Below, piece after piece: positions 1-5,921 of a stretch of DNA of 12,632 nt (positions are counted from its first letter, which is position 1; every line of letters starts with the position of its first letter). The DNA is from Christensenella sp. UBA4626 (GTDB lineage: Bacteria; Bacillota; Clostridia; Christensenellales; UBA1242): assembly GCA_002406115.1 (NCBI GenBank), contig DHNC01000034.1, positions 26,455 through 39,086 on the forward strand, given 5' to 3'. The notes under the pieces are model-generated. The model was not told where the DNA came from and ran no database searches. It saw only the letters and a program-made list of their open reading frames with translations. The position numbers were made by a program, and so were the translations under genes.

Positions 1-77
1 GATAGCAAAATCCTAAGGGTTAGGTTATACCCCCCCCCCAAGGATTTTTTGATGTCATTAGCCAAGTTGTTTTGCAT
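1..77 (-). CDS. Start of an unknown gene with a poly-G tract, cut by the window edge
   Basis: An ATG at 77-75 (minus strand) is preceded by AAAGGAGA six bases upstream, an excellent ribosome binding site. The frame stays open for 25 codons to the edge: MQNNLANDIKKSLGGGYNLT, then RILL. Codons 13-16 (TTG GGG GGG GGG) contain ten consecutive G. With nine or eleven G the frame reaches a stop within three codons after the run, so only about one length in three keeps the gene open. The N-terminus has no clear signal peptide, and the product cannot be recognised from 25 residues. The gene could also be a chance ORF, but the strong ribosome binding site and the in-frame tract argue against that. Confidence 0.6.
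   Translation of the reverse strand, partial: MQNNLANDIKKSLGGGYNLTLRILL
30..39 (-). repeat. Homopolymer tract, G10 in the sense of the partial gene
   Basis: Ten C on the plus strand read as ten G in the minus-strand gene starting at 77. This is by far the longest G or C run in the window, and it lies within the first 16 codons. Such tracts slip during replication; in contingency loci they switch a gene on and off. An assembly or sequencing length error cannot be excluded. Confidence 0.85.
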
Positions 78-130
78 AATGCTCTCCTTTTGATTGTATA
101 TTTTTAATTAAAAGTGTTTATATTCCTTAT

Positions 131-300
131 GTCATGTTGAGCGAAACGATAGTGAAGCAAAACACATGAATAACGAGTTTACGAGTTCATATGTTTGCGA
201 AACGTAGTGAAGTCGAAACATCTCTATGCTTCGCAAAGGCTTGTCTTGTGCCCTGAGATCCTTCGACTACGCTTTGCTCGCTCAGGATGACGTCGTCGTG
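131..300. repeat. REP-like hairpin cluster, unit A
   Basis: A tandem hairpin repeat shares long identity with unit B at 320-426: the stretch at 210-247 recurs at 332-370, and 279-300 matches 405-426. It contains a hairpin with arms ATGTT (191-195) and AACAT (217-221), and one with arms ATCCT (258-262) and AGGAT (284-288). Their loops are approximate reverse complements around a GAGCG...AGTCGA core. A weaker third hairpin lies at 134-167. No coding potential or transposase was seen. Confidence 0.75.
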
Positions 301-319
301 CTTTCTATCTAAAACTATT

Positions 320-426
320 TGTCATGTTGAGCGAAGTCGAAACATCTCTATGCTTCGCAAAGGCTTGTCTTTTATCCCGAGATCCTTCGACTACGCTAAC
401 GCTCCGCTCAGGATGACGTCGTCGTG
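320..426. repeat. REP-like hairpin cluster, unit B
   Basis: This is the second copy of the composite repeat. One hairpin has arms ATGTT (324-328) and AACAT (341-345); the other has arms ATCCT (382-386) and AGGAT (410-414). The whole unit is also an imperfect inverted repeat: the left arm 321-348 is the reverse complement of 379-417 apart from a 10-12 base loop insertion and a few mismatches. Stem tips differ between hairpins but stay paired, which suggests that structure is conserved. Confidence 0.75.
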
Positions 427-462
427 TTTCTCAGAATAACCCGAATAGTGGGCTGTGGTGAG

Positions 463-1602
463 TTATAGCAAGTCTAGGATGATTGAGTTGGAAATGTAGA
501 AGTAATTGTCAGCAACTTTGAGGAAACCGTCAACAATTTCAAGCATTCCAGCGTCGGTGTAACGTTTGATTGCAGCGGCACGAGAATGAAGCAAATCTTC
601 GTGGAAATCTTGGTTGAACTGGTTCAAATCCAAGCCACGTGCGGTGCGGAGTGACAACATAATCCTCTCCGTCCTACGCTCTGCCTCGCCGATAAATTCC
701 CGTTTATATACCGCAGACCTGCCGTCCGCCATTGCGTCGAGGTAGGTGTCCAAACGTTTGGTGTTGTAGAACCTGTAATCGTCAATATAACTGTGAGCGG
801 AAACGCCCAAGCCCAAATAGTTGGTGCCGTCCCAATACTTTTTGTTGTGGCGAGATTCAAACCCTGGGCGAGCAAAATTGCTGACCTCGTAGCGTTTGAA
901 GCCGTTTTTTTGAAGCAACTCGTACACTTTGTTGTAGATTGCAACTTGTTTTTCGTCCTTAACTGGGCGGAGTTTGCCACGTTGCATTTTGTCGTAAAGC
1001 AAGGTGTGTTTTTCAATCTGCAAAGAATAGGTTGAAATGTGTTTGCAGCGGTTGTTTATCAAAAACTTGACCGTATCCAGCACCATTTGAGTGGTCTGCC
1101 CCGGTAATCCCAGCATAACATCGCCGCTCACGTTTGGAAATTGTGCGTCTTTAAGCAATTGGAAAGTGCGTTTGACATCTTCCATTGTTTGAAACCTGCC
1201 GTGGTTGACAAGCACATGGCTATCAATACACTGCACGCCCACGCTGATACGGTTGACGCCCGCTTGGACGTATTCCATAAACTTTTCCTTAGTGAAACTT
1301 GCGGGATTGACCTCGATTGTGTATTCAATTTTGTCCGCAAAGTGGAAACTTGAAAACAATTTTCGGCTAAGTGAGGCAAAAAAGCCCTCATACATAATGC
1401 TTGGTGTGCCGCCACCGATATAGATTGTATCGAAAGTTTTGCCATAAAAGTTGCTTTTGAGTTGGTCAATTTCAGTGAACAATGCATCAAGGTACATCTG
1501 CTGAGCCTTTTTGTCCATGGAAAAAGAAACGAAATCGCAATAATCGCACTTTTTTGAACAGAACGGAATATGAATATACATTCCTAAATTTTCATCAGCC
1601 AT
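463..1602 (-). CDS. hemW: HemW, radical SAM heme chaperone
   Basis: A 379-residue radical SAM protein of the HemN/HemW family. C15, C19 and C22 form CX3CX2C for the [4Fe-4S] cluster. The motif ends in CDF rather than the CXC of true coproporphyrinogen dehydrogenase HemN, which points to HemW, a cytoplasmic protein thought to hand heme to acceptors. The SAM-binding GGGTP is at 63-67 and EVNP at 97-100. Length is normal for the family. I chose the ATG at 1602 because AGGGG (1608-1612) lies five bases upstream; a longer reading from a TTG at 1647 has no ribosome binding site. lepA lies 205 bases upstream on the same strand, the usual lepA-hemW order in Firmicutes, but hrcA-grpE-dnaK do not follow. 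Older annotation often miscalls this family as an oxygen-independent coproporphyrinogen oxidase. Confidence 0.93.
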   Translation of the reverse strand: MADENLGMYIHIPFCSKKCDYCDFVSFSMDKKAQQMYLDALFTEIDQLKSNFYGKTFDTIYIGGGTPSIMYEGFFASLSRKLFSSFHFADKIEYTIEVNPASFTKEKFMEYVQAGVNRISVGVQCIDSHVLVNHGRFQTMEDVKRTFQLLKDAQFPNVSGDVMLGLPGQTTQMVLDTVKFLINNRCKHISTYSLQIEKHTLLYDKMQRGKLRPVKDEKQVAIYNKVYELLQKNGFKRYEVSNFARPGFESRHNKKYWDGTNYLGLGVSAHSYIDDYRFYNTKRLDTYLDAMADGRSAVYKREFIGEAERRTERIMLSLRTARGLDLNQFNQDFHEDLLHSRAAAIKRYTDAGMLEIVDGFLKVADNYFYISNSIILDLL

Positions 1603-1688
1603 AAATACCCCTACATTTACGTTTTTGAACTTTTTTTTTAGTTGCAAACTAGAATTTTGTTTGAACTAATTTTTGCGGATACAGCAAA

Positions 1689-1730
1689 GCCGATTTACAA
1701 GTTGTTGCAAAATAAATCGGTTTGTTGCAA
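1689..1730. repeat. Stem-loop repeat with TTTGTTGCAA tail, copy 1
   Basis: Arms CCGATTTA (1690-1697) and TAAATCGG (1713-1720) form a perfect 8-bp stem with a 15-base loop, followed by TTTGTTGCAA (1721-1730). The tail recurs after the stems at 5329, 9818 and 9873. The loop of this copy differs from the others. It lies between lepA and hemW, and no T-run follows on the minus strand, so a simple terminator is unlikely. The remaining lepA-hemW gap (1731-1807) is AT-rich with a possible TATACT -10 box but no good -35. Confidence 0.65.
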
Positions 1731-1807
1731 TTTACTTATTATTTAATAGTATAACCTATTTATTTTTATTTTCATAATAATTTTAACAATTTTTGACAAT
1801 TTTTTGC

Positions 1808-3607
1808 TTAATCGTCCAATTTGAGGATGGAAACGAAGGCTTCGCTTGGCAATTCCACGCTGCCCAAACGGCGCATACGCTTTTTGCCCTCTTTTTGTTT
1901 TTCAAGGAGTTTGCGTTTACGGGTTACGTCGCCGCCGTAGCATTTGGCAAGCACGTCTTTACGCATTGCCGAGATTGTTTCCCTTGCGATAACCTTGCCG
2001 CCGATAACTGCCTGAATAGGAATTTCAAACAAGTGGCGTGGGATGACAGTCTTTAACCTTTCGCACAAGGCTCTGCCACGAGCGTAGGCTTTGTCACGGT
2101 GGACAATGATTGAAAGTGCGTCGCAAACGTCGCCGTTTAACAAAATATCCAGTTTGACAAGTTCGCCCGGCTGATAACCCGCAAGTTCATAATCCATGCT
2201 GGCATAGCCCTTGCTGATTGACTTGATTTTGTCAAAAAAGTCGTAAACAATTTCGTTGAGAGGCATGGTGTAAATAAGTTTTGTGCGGTTGGCGTCGATA
2301 TATTGCATATCGTGGAAAATGCCTCGTCTATCTGCACACAAATCCATAATTCCGCCCAAATAGTCCTTTGGTGTGATGATTTCCATTTTGACAATAGGCT
2401 CTTCCATTTTTGTGATTGATTGCATTGGCGGCATTTCGCTTGGGTTGGTTACGTCGTATTCCTTGCCCTTGTTGTCGTACACCTTATACTCCACGCTTGG
2501 TGCGGTTGTGATGATGTCCAGCCCAAATTCACGCTCCAAACGCTCGGTGATGATTTCCATATGCAATAGCCCCAAAAAGCCGCAGCGATAACCGTGACCG
2601 AGTGCCAAAGAGGTTTCCTTTGTAAAATGCAGACTGGCGTCGTTAAGTTGAAGTTTTTCAAGTGCGTCGGTGAGTTCCTGATATTTGTCGCCGTCAAGTG
2701 GGAAAATACCGCAGAAAACAACGCTGGTGGCTTGTTTATATCCGTCCAAAGGCTTTTCAACTGGGTTGTTTTTGAGGGTTATTGTGTCGCCAACTTTGGT
2801 GTCGCTTACATTCTTTATGCTGGCAGCAATATATCCAACATCGCCCGCTTGAAGCATATCTGAGGCAACGGTTTGAGGTTTAAACACGCCAACTTCGGTC
2901 ACCACAAACGACTTGCCGGTCTGCATAAACAAAATTTCGTCGCTTGGCTTAACGCTGCCGTCAAAAATACGCACCATGCTGACCGCACCTTTGTAACTAT
3001 CATAATAACTATCAAAAACAAGGGCTTTAAGTTTGGATGCTGGGTCGCCTTTTGGGGCTGGGACGTGTTTAACAACCGCTTCAAGCACGCTATCTATGTT
3101 CAATCCAGTTTTTGCACTGATTTCGCACGCTTCGTCGCAAGGGATGCCTATCAAATCCTCAATTTCCTTTTTTGTGCCTTCAACATCCGCACTTGGCAGG
3201 TCGATTTTGTTGATAACTGGGATGATTTCCAAATTTGCATCCAGTGCAAGATACACATTTGCTAGAGTTTGGGCTTGAACTCCTTGGCTTGCATCGACAA
3301 CCAACAAAGCGCCCTCACAGGCAGCCAAAGAACGGCTAACTTCATACGAAAAATCCACGTGCCCCGGAGTGTCTATCAAATTGAGGGTGTATTCCTCACC
3401 ATTGTGCACGTATTTCATTGTTGCAGGGGTAAGTTTGATTGTGATGCCACGCTCTCGTTCAATATCCATACTGTCCAAAAGTTGGTCTTCCATATCTCGC
3501 TTTGCCACTGTATTTGTTTTTTCCATCAATCTATCCGCCAAAGTGCTTTTGCCGTGGTCGATGTGTGCCACAATGCAAAAATTGCGGATTTTGCTTAATC
3601 TATCCAT
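1808..3607 (-). CDS. lepA: LepA / elongation factor 4, ribosome-associated GTPase
   Basis: A 599-residue translational GTPase, full family length. G motifs are complete: AHIDHGKS (14-21), RGIT (53-56), DTPGH (79-83), NKID (133-136) and SAK (164-166). The EF-G-like domains follow, then the LepA-specific C-terminal domain with a lysine/arginine-rich segment (KRKLLEKQKEGKKRMRR) near the end. LepA binds the ribosome, usually at the membrane or in the cytoplasm, and affects initiation or back-translocation. I chose the ATG at 3607 because the family begins MDRLSKIRNF; an upstream TTG at 3697 adds 30 unconserved residues. There is no Shine-Dalgarno site before 3607. Instead a promoter -10 box ends seven bases upstream, suggesting leaderless translation. 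lepA is divergent from the sigK-like gene and precedes hemW. Confidence 0.97.
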   Translation of the reverse strand: MDRLSKIRNFCIVAHIDHGKSTLADRLMEKTNTVAKRDMEDQLLDSMDIERERGITIKLTPATMKYVHNGEEYTLNLIDTPGHVDFSYEVSRSLAACEGALLVVDASQGVQAQTLANVYLALDANLEIIPVINKIDLPSADVEGTKKEIEDLIGIPCDEACEISAKTGLNIDSVLEAVVKHVPAPKGDPASKLKALVFDSYYDSYKGAVSMVRIFDGSVKPSDEILFMQTGKSFVVTEVGVFKPQTVASDMLQAGDVGYIAASIKNVSDTKVGDTITLKNNPVEKPLDGYKQATSVVFCGIFPLDGDKYQELTDALEKLQLNDASLHFTKETSLALGHGYRCGFLGLLHMEIITERLEREFGLDIITTAPSVEYKVYDNKGKEYDVTNPSEMPPMQSITKMEEPIVKMEIITPKDYLGGIMDLCADRRGIFHDMQYIDANRTKLIYTMPLNEIVYDFFDKIKSISKGYASMDYELAGYQPGELVKLDILLNGDVCDALSIIVHRDKAYARGRALCERLKTVIPRHLFEIPIQAVIGGKVIARETISAMRKDVLAKCYGGDVTRKRKLLEKQKEGKKRMRRLGSVELPSEAFVSILKLDD

Positions 3608-3614
3608 AACTGGT

Positions 3615-3643
3615 ATGGTATCAAACAATATCGGATTTGTCAA
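3615..3643 (-). promoter_or_regulatory. Promoter of lepA, predicted leaderless
   Basis: On the minus strand TTGACA (3643-3638) is followed by a 17-base spacer and TACCAT (3620-3615). Only seven bases separate the -10 box from the ATG at 3607, so transcription would start at or next to the A of the ATG. This fits the lack of a ribosome binding site. Confidence 0.7.
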
Positions 3644-3719
3644 ACAACTGCGGCTTTGTTTGTGGTTTAGGTGGGCTTTGTCCAGAAATTTTGACAAAAC
3701 TTTAAAGGTTGGCTAAGTC

Positions 3720-3746
3720 AAATTTTGACATTGTTCGACATATATT
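3720..3746 (+). promoter_or_regulatory. Possible SigE-type promoter of the sigK-like gene
   Basis: CATATATT (3739-3746) resembles the SigE -10 box CATACAnT, and AAATTT lies 13 bases upstream. In Bacillus sigK is transcribed by SigE. The match is weak, and the predicted start at about 3753 would fall inside the ribosome binding site, so this is tentative. Confidence 0.25.
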
Positions 3747-3762
3747 TCCATAGAGGTTTTAT

Positions 3763-4464
3763 ATGGTATTTGAAACAATCGGTCAATTTTTGTCTAAGTT
3801 AATGTTTTTTCACGGGTTTGTGAACAGCGAAAACGAAAACAACTTCCCCCACCCTTTGACACGTGAAGAAGAGGATAAATATGTTGAACTTATGCTATCT
3901 GGCGACAAGGCGGCAAGAGAACTTTTGATAAAACACAATTTGAGGCTAATTGTGCATATTGCAAAAAAATATATGCAATCGGCGGAAAGTGAAGAGTTGC
4001 TGTCGGTTGGCTCGATTGGGCTTATCAAAGCCATTGATAGTTACAAGCCAAACAAGGGCTCAACTATTTCCACGTACGCCAGCAGGTGCATCGAAAACGA
4101 AATTTTGATGCTTTTGAGGGCAAACAAAAAACATAAAGTTTGCGTTAGCGTTGACGAGATAATCGCCGAAGGCAAAGACGGAAGCAACCTTACATTGCGT
4201 GACATTATACCGCAAAATGAGGAAAAGGACACGGATAAGGTTGTGGAAAAACGTGTGTTTGTTGAAGAGATTGTAAAGTTTTTGAAAAACGATTTAAGCA
4301 AGCGAGATTTTAGGATTTTTATGCTGCGATACGGTCTGATTGACGGTATCGAACGCAGCCAGCAAGAGGTGGCGGATATTATGGGGATAAGCCGCAGCTA
4401 TATTTCCCGCATTGAAACACGTGCGTTGGATATGATAAAAAAGGATTTTGAGGCAAATAATTAA
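3763..4464 (+). CDS. sigK: SigK-like sporulation sigma factor, with pro-sequence
   Basis: A 233-residue sigma-70 family protein that matches the SigK layout along its length. The hydrophobic N-terminus (MVFETIGQFLSKLMFFHG) resembles the SigK pro-sequence, and FPHPLTREEEDKY follows where Bacillus has FPQPLS..EEKKY. Region 2 spans about 52-122, with HNLRLIVHIAKKY, a SIGLIKAIDSY core helix and the -10-recognition segment TYASRCIENEILMLLRANKK. The region 4 helix-turn-helix (QQEVADIMGISRSYISRIETRAL) is near the C-terminus. In known spore formers SigK directs late mother-cell genes after SpoIVFB removes the pro-sequence. AGAGG (3752-3756) is a suitable ribosome binding site. The gene is uninterrupted by any skin-like element. 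No terminator separates it from the next sigma gene. SigE is the closest alternative call; the N-terminus favours SigK. Confidence 0.85.
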   Translation: MVFETIGQFLSKLMFFHGFVNSENENNFPHPLTREEEDKYVELMLSGDKAARELLIKHNLRLIVHIAKKYMQSAESEELLSVGSIGLIKAIDSYKPNKGSTISTYASRCIENEILMLLRANKKHKVCVSVDEIIAEGKDGSNLTLRDIIPQNEEKDTDKVVEKRVFVEEIVKFLKNDLSKRDFRIFMLRYGLIDGIERSQQEVADIMGISRSYISRIETRALDMIKKDFEANN

Positions 4465-4471
4465 ATCCACC

Positions 4472-4499
4472 TTGACAGTTAAAATTTATTTGATATAAT
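4472..4499 (+). promoter_or_regulatory. Perfect housekeeping promoter of the second sigma gene
   Basis: TTGACA (4472-4477), a 16-base spacer and TATAAT (4494-4499), with TG at 4491-4492 making an extended -10. The predicted start at about 4506 leaves a leader of about 11 bases that consists almost entirely of the ribosome binding site AAAGGTGA (4506-4513). Confidence 0.88.
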
Positions 4500-4516
4500 C
4501 TAGTTAAAGGTGAAGT

Positions 4517-5224
4517 ATGATAAAATCTAGCAACATTTCAAAGATGATTGTCAAAGCGCAACAAAGGCTTGCCCGTCAAGCCGAATTTGATATGCTTGAA
4601 TACCTAAAAAAGGCGCAAGACGGCGATAAAAAAGCAAAAGAATTGGTTGTTTGCAAAAATTTGAAGTTGGTTTTGAACGTTGTTTATAAATTTTCGGAAA
4701 ACAACACTTTAACTTACGACGATATTTTCTCTATCGGATTGATAGGGCTTGTTAAAGCGGTGGACAGTTTTGATTGCACTTCCGCTTATAAATTCAGCAC
4801 TTTTGCATATCACTGCATCTACAACGAAATCGGCATGGCATTCAGGAAAAACCGAGCTGCCATAACCCAAACCGCCTATTTGGACGATATCATTTCCGGC
4901 ACGGAAAATTCACAAAATCCGTTGAATATTGAACGCACTCTTCACGACCCAAAACAGACCCAAAACCTTTTGGACTGCGAAAATAAACTGCTCGTGGAAC
5001 AGATTTTGGACTACGCAATCAAACACAAACTTTTAAACGAAACCGAAAGCGACGTTATCAAATCCATTTACGATTTTGAAAACAACAAAATCCACAGCAT
5101 AGTGGAAGTGGCGCAAAAATTGAATTTGTCGAAAACCCATGTTTCTCGTGTTCACACAAACGCAATTATCAAACTTAAAAACATCGCATCAGCATTGTAT
5201 GCCCGTGATATGCGGATTAAATAA
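4517..5224 (+). CDS. Divergent sigma-70 family sigma factor, SigE/SigK-like
   Basis: A 235-residue sigma factor whose regulon I cannot name. Region 2 spans about 43-113: NLKLVLNVVYKF, DDIFSIGLIGLVKAVDSFD (the RNA polymerase core-binding helix), and KFSTFAYHCIYNEIGMAFRKN (-10 recognition). A variable linker follows, and there is no recognisable region 3. Region 4 lies at about 172-225 with the helix-turn-helix VEVAQKLNLSKTHVSRVHTNAI. This layout resembles SigE/SigK rather than SigF/SigG, which keep region 3, but the sequence is far from canonical. A basic N-terminus of about 20 residues shows no hydrophobic pro-sequence. The ATG at 4517 follows AAAGGTGA. It probably arose as a paralogue of the neighbouring sigK-like gene. 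Its own consensus promoter suggests vegetative expression, unlike a sporulation-stage gene. Confidence 0.8.
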   Translation: MIKSSNISKMIVKAQQRLARQAEFDMLEYLKKAQDGDKKAKELVVCKNLKLVLNVVYKFSENNTLTYDDIFSIGLIGLVKAVDSFDCTSAYKFSTFAYHCIYNEIGMAFRKNRAAITQTAYLDDIISGTENSQNPLNIERTLHDPKQTQNLLDCENKLLVEQILDYAIKHKLLNETESDVIKSIYDFENNKIHSIVEVAQKLNLSKTHVSRVHTNAIIKLKNIASALYARDMRIK

Positions 5225-5269
5225 ACAAAATTTTAGATAACACAACATTTTGTAGTAGTAAAACAAAAA

Positions 5270-5318
5270 ACATCAACATCTGGCAAATAAACATTGCTTG
5301 GTACTGATGTCTTTTTTT
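5270..5318 (+). terminator. Probable terminator after the second sigma gene
   Basis: The outer stem ACATCA (5270-5275) pairs with TGATGT (5305-5310), with an inner GCAA/TTGC stem, followed by seven T (5312-5318). The hairpin is interrupted by internal loops, so strength is uncertain. Confidence 0.5.
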
Positions 5319-5328
5319 ATATCTTTGT

Positions 5329-5378
5329 CACGATAAACCTGTGCGTTTCGCTATTGCTTTTATCGTGGTTTGTTGTAA
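5329..5378. repeat. Stem-loop repeat with GTTTGTTGTAA tail, copy 2
   Basis: A perfect 9-bp stem is formed by CACGATAAA (5329-5337) and TTTATCGTG (5359-5367). The loop contains TTTCGCTATTGCT, close to the TTTCGCTATCGCT of copies 3 and 4. GTTTGTTGTAA (5368-5378) follows. It sits between the converging second sigma gene and rnpB, just beyond the rnpB terminator. Confidence 0.65.
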
Positions 5379-5382
5379 GAGC

Positions 5383-5410
5383 AAAAAAAATGGAGAGTGC
5401 GTACTCTCCA
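5383..5410 (-). terminator. Rho-independent terminator of rnpB
   Basis: On the minus strand a perfect 8-bp stem (TGGAGAGT / ACTCTCCA, arms 5403-5410 and 5391-5398) with a four-base loop is followed by eight T (5390-5383). It lies about 30 bases beyond the RNase P RNA 3' end. Confidence 0.93.
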
Positions 5411-5439
5411 CCATCCAAAAGGATGAAAGCATTTAGGTG

Positions 5440-5780
5440 GCAGTTTGGTCTATAAGCCGAGTTCTGTGTTAGACGGTCATCTATCTAGTGTGACAATTGC
5501 TTGCCACATCAAGCGGTGTATCTATCCTAGCGAGCAGCCGTAGCGGATATTATACCTTGCTTCGGGTGGGGTTTGCATGGACCAAGTTTGTCGCCAAACC
5601 TGCGGTGAGCTCTTGCCTCGCCTTTTCATCCTTACTTTACCGTTTAGGGGTACAGCGGTAATTTTCTGTTGCACTTTCCTTCAAGTTGCCTTGACTTGCC
5701 GTTAGCAAGCACCCTGCTCTATGAAGCTCGGACTTTCCTCAAATTGGTTATCCAACTTGCGACCATCTGACCAAGCTGAC
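5440..5780 (-). ncRNA. rnpB: RNase P catalytic RNA
   Basis: The RNA subunit of ribonuclease P, which cuts the 5' leader from precursor tRNAs. Conserved blocks read on the minus strand: GAGGAAAGTCC (5740-5730), CATAGAGCAGGGTGC just after, AGATAGATGACCGTC near the 3' end, and ACAGAACTCGGCTTATAGACC-type 3' sequence ending near 5447. The ends pair in helix P1: CAGCTTGGTC (5778-5769) with GACCAAACTG (5450-5441), one mismatch in ten. The wording of the conserved blocks and the length of about 340 bases fit class A rather than Bacillus-type class B. The 5' end is set by the promoter (about 5780); the 3' end is approximate to a few bases. Confidence 0.96.
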
Positions 5781-5786
5781 AGCAAC

Positions 5787-5814
5787 ATTATACCGCATAA
5801 ATATTATTTGTCAA
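5787..5814 (-). promoter_or_regulatory. Promoter of rnpB
   Basis: TTGACA (5814-5809), a 16-base spacer and TATAAT (5792-5787) match the housekeeping consensus exactly. The predicted start is about 5780, exactly where helix P1 begins. An A/T-rich stretch upstream (about 5815-5870) could act as an UP element. Confidence 0.92.
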
Positions 5815-5870
5815 TACCAAAAACTGAAAAACTTTACCTTTTTATGTAATTTTTTTTGGTTTTGACAAAT

Positions 5871-5910
5871 AAAAAACACAAGGAAGCCTAATGAAATGGG
5901 TCCCCTGTGT
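5871..5910 (-). terminator. Terminator of the GLUG-protein gene
   Basis: On the minus strand ACACAGGGGA (5910-5901) pairs with TTCCTTGTGT (5885-5876) through 10 pairs including two G-T, with a 15-base loop and then six T (5876-5871). It starts 11 bases after the stop codon at 5922. Confidence 0.75.
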
Positions 5911-5921
5911 AAAGGAAAAAC

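Larger units (their letters stand above)
78..462. other. Gene-free region between the poly-G gene and hemW
   Basis: I see no ORF with a ribosome binding site here. About 78-130 is AT-rich and is the upstream (promoter) region of the partial gene at 77, although no convincing -35/-10 pair was found. Positions 131-426 are filled by hairpin repeats (listed separately). Positions 427-462 follow the hemW stop codon; there is no T-tailed terminator there, so the hairpins may end or protect the hemW transcript. Confidence 0.6.

Noticed and set aside
30..39. The C10 run as a mere sequencing artefact
   Set aside because: It cannot be excluded, but exact in-frame placement behind a strong ribosome binding site makes a real coding tract more likely, so it was kept as a finding.
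1603..1647. A 15-residue extension of HemW from a TTG at 1647
   Set aside because: The ATG at 1602 has a good AGGGG site and fits the family start; the TTG has none.
3608..3697. A 30-residue N-terminal extension of LepA from a TTG start
   Set aside because: The family starts at MDRLSKIRNF. The extension runs through the predicted promoter and has no ribosome binding site.
3691..3730. TTGACA boxes at 3691 and 3725 as housekeeping promoters for the sigK-like gene
   Set aside because: Neither has a recognisable -10 box at 16-18 bases: the first gives TAAGTC, the second CCATAG or CATAGA.
5225..5440. A hidden small gene between the second sigma gene and rnpB
   Set aside because: No ORF with a ribosome binding site was seen; the stretch is explained by a terminator, a stem-loop repeat and the rnpB terminator.
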